Below are positions 59,424 to 64,000 of a stretch of DNA of 64,000 nt, piece after piece. Within the stretch, counting starts at the first letter, position 1. The number at the start of each line of letters is the position of its first letter. The position numbers and the translations under genes are program-made. A model generated the notes under the pieces. The model worked only from the letters and a program-made list of their open reading frames with translations. It did no database searches and was not told the origin of the DNA. This DNA is from Amaurobius ferox (taxonomy: Eukaryota > Arthropoda > Arachnida > Araneae > Amaurobiidae), in assembly GCA_951213105.1 (NCBI GenBank), contig OX578139.1, positions 67,286,634-67,350,633 of the forward strand, read 5' to 3'.

Positions 59424-60315
59424 TGCAATATTAGCACGAAACCTGACTTTGAATGGAATCGAGCATTTGGAGTATGCGAGCTGTGAAATATTTCAAATTA
59501 AATTTTAATTTAACAAATAATTATGAAATTAGAGGTATAAAAACCAATTTCATTATTTTGGAATCCTAATACAAAATATCATAGAATTTGTTTATTAAAT
59601 TAAACAAATTAGAATGAAGGAAAACAATGAAATCAAAGAAACACCTTTAAACAGTAAAAATGCATTTAATATACAGATGTACGTTTAAGTCATAACGTAT
59701 GCAGCGGCATACGTATTGATTAGCTGTTTAAAAGTTGTTGCTTACTTGCTATTTGTAGGAAATGTAGTGAGTATGCGCAGCTTAAAAGTGGGCGTTACTG
59801 TCCGTTTTATTAGTTGAAATTGTGATTTTGCAAATCTGTGTAATTTCACATATGTGTTTTTCAAAATTTCATCTTACTACCAATTGTAGTTTACGAGTAA
59901 AATGGCTTAGGAAATTCAGGTAAATGTTGATTTATTTCACTTCGTTATGAATCGAGAATGGACCCCGTTTCGCTCATCCATAATAAACAATGAAGGAAAT
60001 GTATTCTGTAATAAAACAATAGAACTTTTTAGATGAATCCTGCCTACCAGTTCAAATCTTCCTTATTGATAAGAGTTTCTAGATGGAGGAGATCATAAAA
60101 TTGTGCGTAACCTTTTCTTGCGAGAAATACTTTCTCCATATTGAAGATCAGAATGGGAAATTTTATATGTTATGTTAAGCTCTAGGGGTGGCAATAAAGC
60201 TAGTTTTATATGTATGTTTGAGATCTGCACGGTTCAGATGATAAGGGTGCTTTAACAAATTCGTTCTTTGAAAATATTCGAATATGATATTTTGATGGGA
60301 AATGTGCGCCATATG
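59424..60315. other. Unassigned stretch
   Basis: AT-rich sequence with no recognised gene or shared repeat. Confidence 0.4.
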
Positions 60316-61056
60316 TACGGTGACCATATTTCTGGAATAAAGTGAAGGACAGATGTTGACGTTTGTTCCAACACATTTCCAAATGAGTTTGTGACTGGGA
60401 TGGGGTGAACAAATATAAAATGACAACTAAAAAAAACGCCCCACCTACTAACTTAAAGAGTTCCATAAGAATACGATTATGTTTTGTGTTTTGTACTAAT
60501 CCTATCGTGTGCGAATTTTACTGTAGTCTTAATAGTACATTTTTTATGTAACTTGATGCACTTAATCCCTGGGCTCCTGGGGGAGGGGCTGTAGACCGGT
60601 AGTCTTACCCCCTCCTCCAGGGTGTATGCCTGCATGCGCCTTGGAGTTTGGGTTAGAAAAAGTCAGAAAAAGGATGGGAAAATTAAAAGAATATTGGAAA
60701 ATGTAATTAATAATAAATGAAACAAATTATAAGTAGTAAACATATATTTTTAATTATAGTAATGAATTACAAGTGATTGGCATTAAAATAATAAATATTG
60801 AAAATGTATATTTTTAATATTTCTCAGATGAATTGATTTTTTGTTGCAAGAGGATATAATCAGATTTTGGAAAATCATAAAATTTTAGACAATTCATCTC
60901 ATAGTTGCATTTTGTGTAAATGCAAACTTACAGAGCTTCAATTTTAAGTTAGTTGGAGAATTTGATCTATCCTTCATGAAAATAAAGGACACATTGGGGT
61001 TTTGAAAAAAAATCTGAAGGACAGTCCTTTAAAGTAATGGACGCATGGTCACCGTA
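60316..61056. mobile_element. Short terminal-inverted-repeat element
   Basis: TACGGTGACCAT at 60316 and ATGGTCACCGTA at 61045-61056 are inverted ends. AAAGTGAAGGACAG (60340) and CTGAAGGACAGTCC (61013) add a subterminal inverted similarity. A TA on each side could be a target duplication. Alternatively gccatatg and gttatatg could be a mutated 8-base one, so Tc1/mariner and hAT origins are both open. No transposase is present. Confidence 0.6.
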
Positions 61057-61319
61057 GTTATATGAGCTGGATACGTTTCAAAACTCTGGGGGAAGAACTG
61101 ATCATCATCATGATCAAACTGGGAGGAAGAACTTATCTATAATGTTCTAATCTTTTTGTTGATCCCCATACTAAAATGTGACGTAATAAATAGTTATTAT
61201 TTGCTTAAACTTTCTTCGTGAGTATAGTGATAATATCGTACATAGCATATGTTCCAAGAATAATCCTCCAAATTTATCTCTACAGTGACTGTCAACTTAC
61301 CTAATCTGAAATTTTATTT

Positions 61320-62092
61320 TTTTTTACCCAAAACTGTTTTAATTATGTTCTATTACAGTTTAGTTTTTCCTCGTCTGTCTTATTGTAATCTTGTTTGGGG
61401 ATACACTACTACCCAAAATATAAACAGGCTTTGCATTCTACAAAATTAGTATATATCGCTTTTTAAAGATTCTTTTGATTTGAGTATTCATCGATCACTA
61501 TGATATTTATTCTCGCTACAAAATTTTGCTCGCCTGTAAGATTTTTCACTATCATTTGTCTTTGTTTATGTTTCAGCATATTCATCATAATCAGCATTGT
61601 AGTATCTTTTTCGCTAATTTTTATGATCATACTTATAATACTCGAAATAAGAATCAAATGTTACTCCCTTTTTCTCGTACAGACAGTTTGTACCTAAATA
61701 TTAATTCTACGGGCTCAAGATTATGGAATTTTTTTCCACTTTTCTTAAAATCACTGAACCATGAAAATAGTTTTAAGAAGTACTTAAAGATATTTCTGTT
61801 ACAGGTCTGATCGATTTGCTGACTTATTATTTATTTGCTTTGCTACTTGTATTCCTGCTAGTTGTTTCTTGTTTATGTTGCCATGGCTTTTTTTCTGCCA
61901 CTGACCATTGTTTTAATGCTGGGGTGTTGTCAGATTGGTTGGGGGCTGTGGAGCCGTTAGGCCTATCTAAAACGCCTTTTTTCGCAGTTTCTTACCCCAC
62001 TGTTATACATTTACTTAGAAGTAGAAATTGTATGTATTGGTTATAATGTGTGGTAAAATAAAGTGCATTTATTATTATTACTATTGGCCATT
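61320..62092 (+). pseudogene. LINE (non-LTR retrotransposon) 3' remnant: reverse transcriptase C-terminus and 3' UTR
   Basis: In one frame from 61339 the translation gives YYSLVFPRLSYCNLVWG, then TQNINRLCILQN and a stop. This is the segment after the RT catalytic domain in CR1/jockey-type LINEs. In another frame (61526-61810) it continues with HTYNTRNK, then LNINSTGSRLWNFFPLFLKS and FKKYLKIFLL, the usual end of such proteins. The 3' UTR runs to AATAAAGTGCATTTATTATT, a typical repeat tail. At least one stop and one frameshift are present, and the 5' part is missing, as in 5'-truncated insertions. Confidence 0.8.
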
Positions 62093-62281
62093 GAGTACAA
62101 TATTTAGCTTTCAAATTATAATGTGTATTTAGATAGCACTTATTAAAACATGTATTTACAAATAATGCTTTATATTAAAATAACTCATTTAATCCTTTAT
62201 GAGAGAGACATAGGGAGAGATGTGAGCCACACAATATTTATTGAAATATCAAAAAGATATGCACTCGACCTTATAGTCACA

Positions 62282-62458
<177 letters not shown>

Positions 62459-62690
62459 TTAGTACCTACTACCTTGTGTACATTTTAACTATATTAGAGA
62501 TCAATGGCTTTGGTTTTGTACGCTTGACACTACGGAGCGAATTTGTTGGACGCCACATCATCTGGAGTTGATTAATATGGCATTACCCTATTTTTCGTCA
62601 AAGCGACCAATATTTTCTTTTTTGCTTATTGTCGTCATAGGTCGAAGATCCGTATCATCTGTTGTCTTTCTTTCGTTAGGTAACTTTAAT

Positions 62691-62972
62691 TTATTTTTTA
62701 CCTTGCTTCGGGGAAACAAGCTTTCCTTGTGTTTGATTGGCGTATATTTTTTGATAACTTAGAGCCAGCCGGTCCTGATTGAAACCTCGTTTCAGATGTA
62801 GTTTCTTCGGGTCTTGCGAAGAAGTATAGGTTACATCCATGTAGGTATCGTGAATTTTCAACCTGATGATGTCATCGCCAATTGGTGAATTGATGGATCG
62901 TAAACCTCGTTTAACTGAAATGTTAAACCTGGTCAAATTATCTGAATCCCTTGTTCGTTTTGTTTCCACCAT
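62691..62972 (-). CDS. Hypothetical ORF, possibly an exon
   Basis: A 93-codon ORF. Its ATG at 62972 lies in a good context (gccATGG), and its composition is less AT-skewed than the surroundings, without low-complexity runs. Residues such as SPIGDDIIRLKIHDTYMDVT look protein-like, but I recognise no family. A possible splice donor (CGAG|GTTTCA) lies near 62788. It may be a 5' coding exon, a transposon fragment or chance. It is the only plausible host-coding candidate in the window. Confidence 0.2.
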   Translation of the reverse strand: MVETKRTRDSDNLTRFNISVKRGLRSINSPIGDDIIRLKIHDTYMDVTYTSSQDPKKLHLKRGFNQDRLALSYQKIYANQTQGKLVSPKQGKK

Positions 62973-64000
62973 GGCATATTACTTGAAATACATATATTAT
63001 TTATTTGGTCTCACAGTTTTTACGCATAAAACAGAGGTGAAAGTTTTGCCATACTAAATTACTAACTTTTACTACAGATTATACTAATTTGTTTTGTAGC
63101 ATCCATTTATTAGAATCTGTTATAAATTGAGCTGAAATAATGACTGATATGGATCAGCGTAAAATTCTGGGGAAGGACATGCTTGATGGGGACATTCATT
63201 TTGAGAATCTTCACTTCTGGTTCGAAAATTCTAATTTTTTTAAACTATCGAGCCGCATATAAAAATATGTATGCATACACACACATGCACGCAAACACAT
63301 GCATTCATACGTAGACATGTATGCAAACAGAATCACCCAATCAAAGTTGAGTGTCAAAGACATGAATCAGGCAGTGATCTACCACATTTCCTTTAGAAAT
63401 TAACAAGCAGTTATATGCATTTCCTCAAATGATCTGAAATAAAAATGTTTAATGTATGAAAATTGACAATATAAATTGTTTTTAATGTATTGTAAAGAAA
63501 CATAATTATTTGTTTAATTGCCATATAGTGAATGCTCCATGATTTGGTGTTGCAAGACTGTATATGGAGATTTAACAAAATTGGTGTGCAATTGCTAACG
63601 GAGAGTTACGCTCAGACTCAAAGTTTTTATAAGCGCATTTAAAATGATAAGTTTATCTACCATAAATAATTTTACAGAATATTGTATAAATTAAAAAATT
63701 TCGTTTTAACTGGAGGTCGTTTCTACTCATATAATGTCATGAATGCATACATTAATCACATACCGGAGGTTAGAGTCATTCAATGCCTAGGAACTCCGTT
63801 AACGCTGCATATAGGCTAGGCGAATCTTGAGGTCACTATAATTAACAGTCATGATCTAGCTAGTGAGCTGCCACTCTGAACAGGGTCGGTTTACAATAAA
63901 TTAAAATGGATACACATGCTATCCGTGAGAATGTGGAAAGAGATGAAAGTATCTGTACTTGGTTTCTACGTGTCTCTACAAATATCATTGCACAGACGCC
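62973..64000. other. Unassigned stretch to the window end
   Basis: AT-rich sequence with an ACACACATGCACGCAAACAC simple-sequence stretch at 63278-63310. No gene or window-wide repeat was recognised. 63760-63900 is less AT-rich and may belong to an element continuing beyond the window. Confidence 0.4.

Overview
This is an AT-rich eukaryotic, almost certainly arthropod, intergenic window. I cannot support any intact host gene in it. It is a layered deposit of transposable elements, most of them non-autonomous, with simple-sequence DNA between them. The evidence for an animal, and probably an arthropod, is the ZBED5/Buster-type hAT transposase, the Gypsy-like gag-protease ORF, the Penelope-like GIY-YIG remnant, the LINE tail, a SINE headed by an animal 5S rRNA, and Helitron/Helentron-like repeats with (GTCT)n and (AC)n cores. 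A chelicerate such as a spider is a plausible guess, but nothing here proves it.

Layout. 408-4772 is a complete hAT element with terminal repeats and an 8-bp target duplication. Its transposase is frameshifted and the element carries nested insertions: a GTCT-type repeat, a 41-bp minisatellite and three tandem tRNA-headed SINE units. 6765-29556 is dominated by at least nine copies of one roughly 0.95-1.1 kb family, here called family A. It has a fixed 5' end, an internal (AC)n tract and a 3' palindrome. Interspersed are family C (18973-20784), a TC...CTAG Helitron-like element (12458-15011), and a diverged 135-157-bp tandem array (15425-16045). 30318-31220 is a terminal-inverted-repeat element containing a 290-bp foldback. 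32661-38276 is a full-length LTR element with two 1171-bp LTRs that look nearly identical and a 4-bp target duplication. It has a single intact gag-protease ORF and no reverse transcriptase or integrase, and it sits inside an ACTAGTTATA-rich minisatellite. 38692-49746 holds more A, B and C copies. 51390-52230 is a Penelope-like remnant with a GIY-YIG domain and, downstream on the same strand, a hammerhead-ribozyme-like motif. 52400-54550 has further repeats. 57826-59423 is a decayed Helitron-like copy that received a SINE with a 5S rRNA head. 60316-61056 is a short inverted-repeat element, and 61320-62092 is a LINE 3' remnant.

How the parts relate. Families A, B and C share an architecture: subterminal inverted repeats near the 5' end, a microsatellite or variable core in A and B, and a palindrome or hairpin near the 3' end. 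Several copies are joined head to tail with a 5'-truncated second unit. That pattern fits rolling-circle (Helentron/DINE-1-like) spread by an enzyme encoded elsewhere. The LTR element likewise lacks pol and would need help in trans. The window therefore reads as a community of parasites of other elements. All relationships come from reading by eye; percent identities were not computed.
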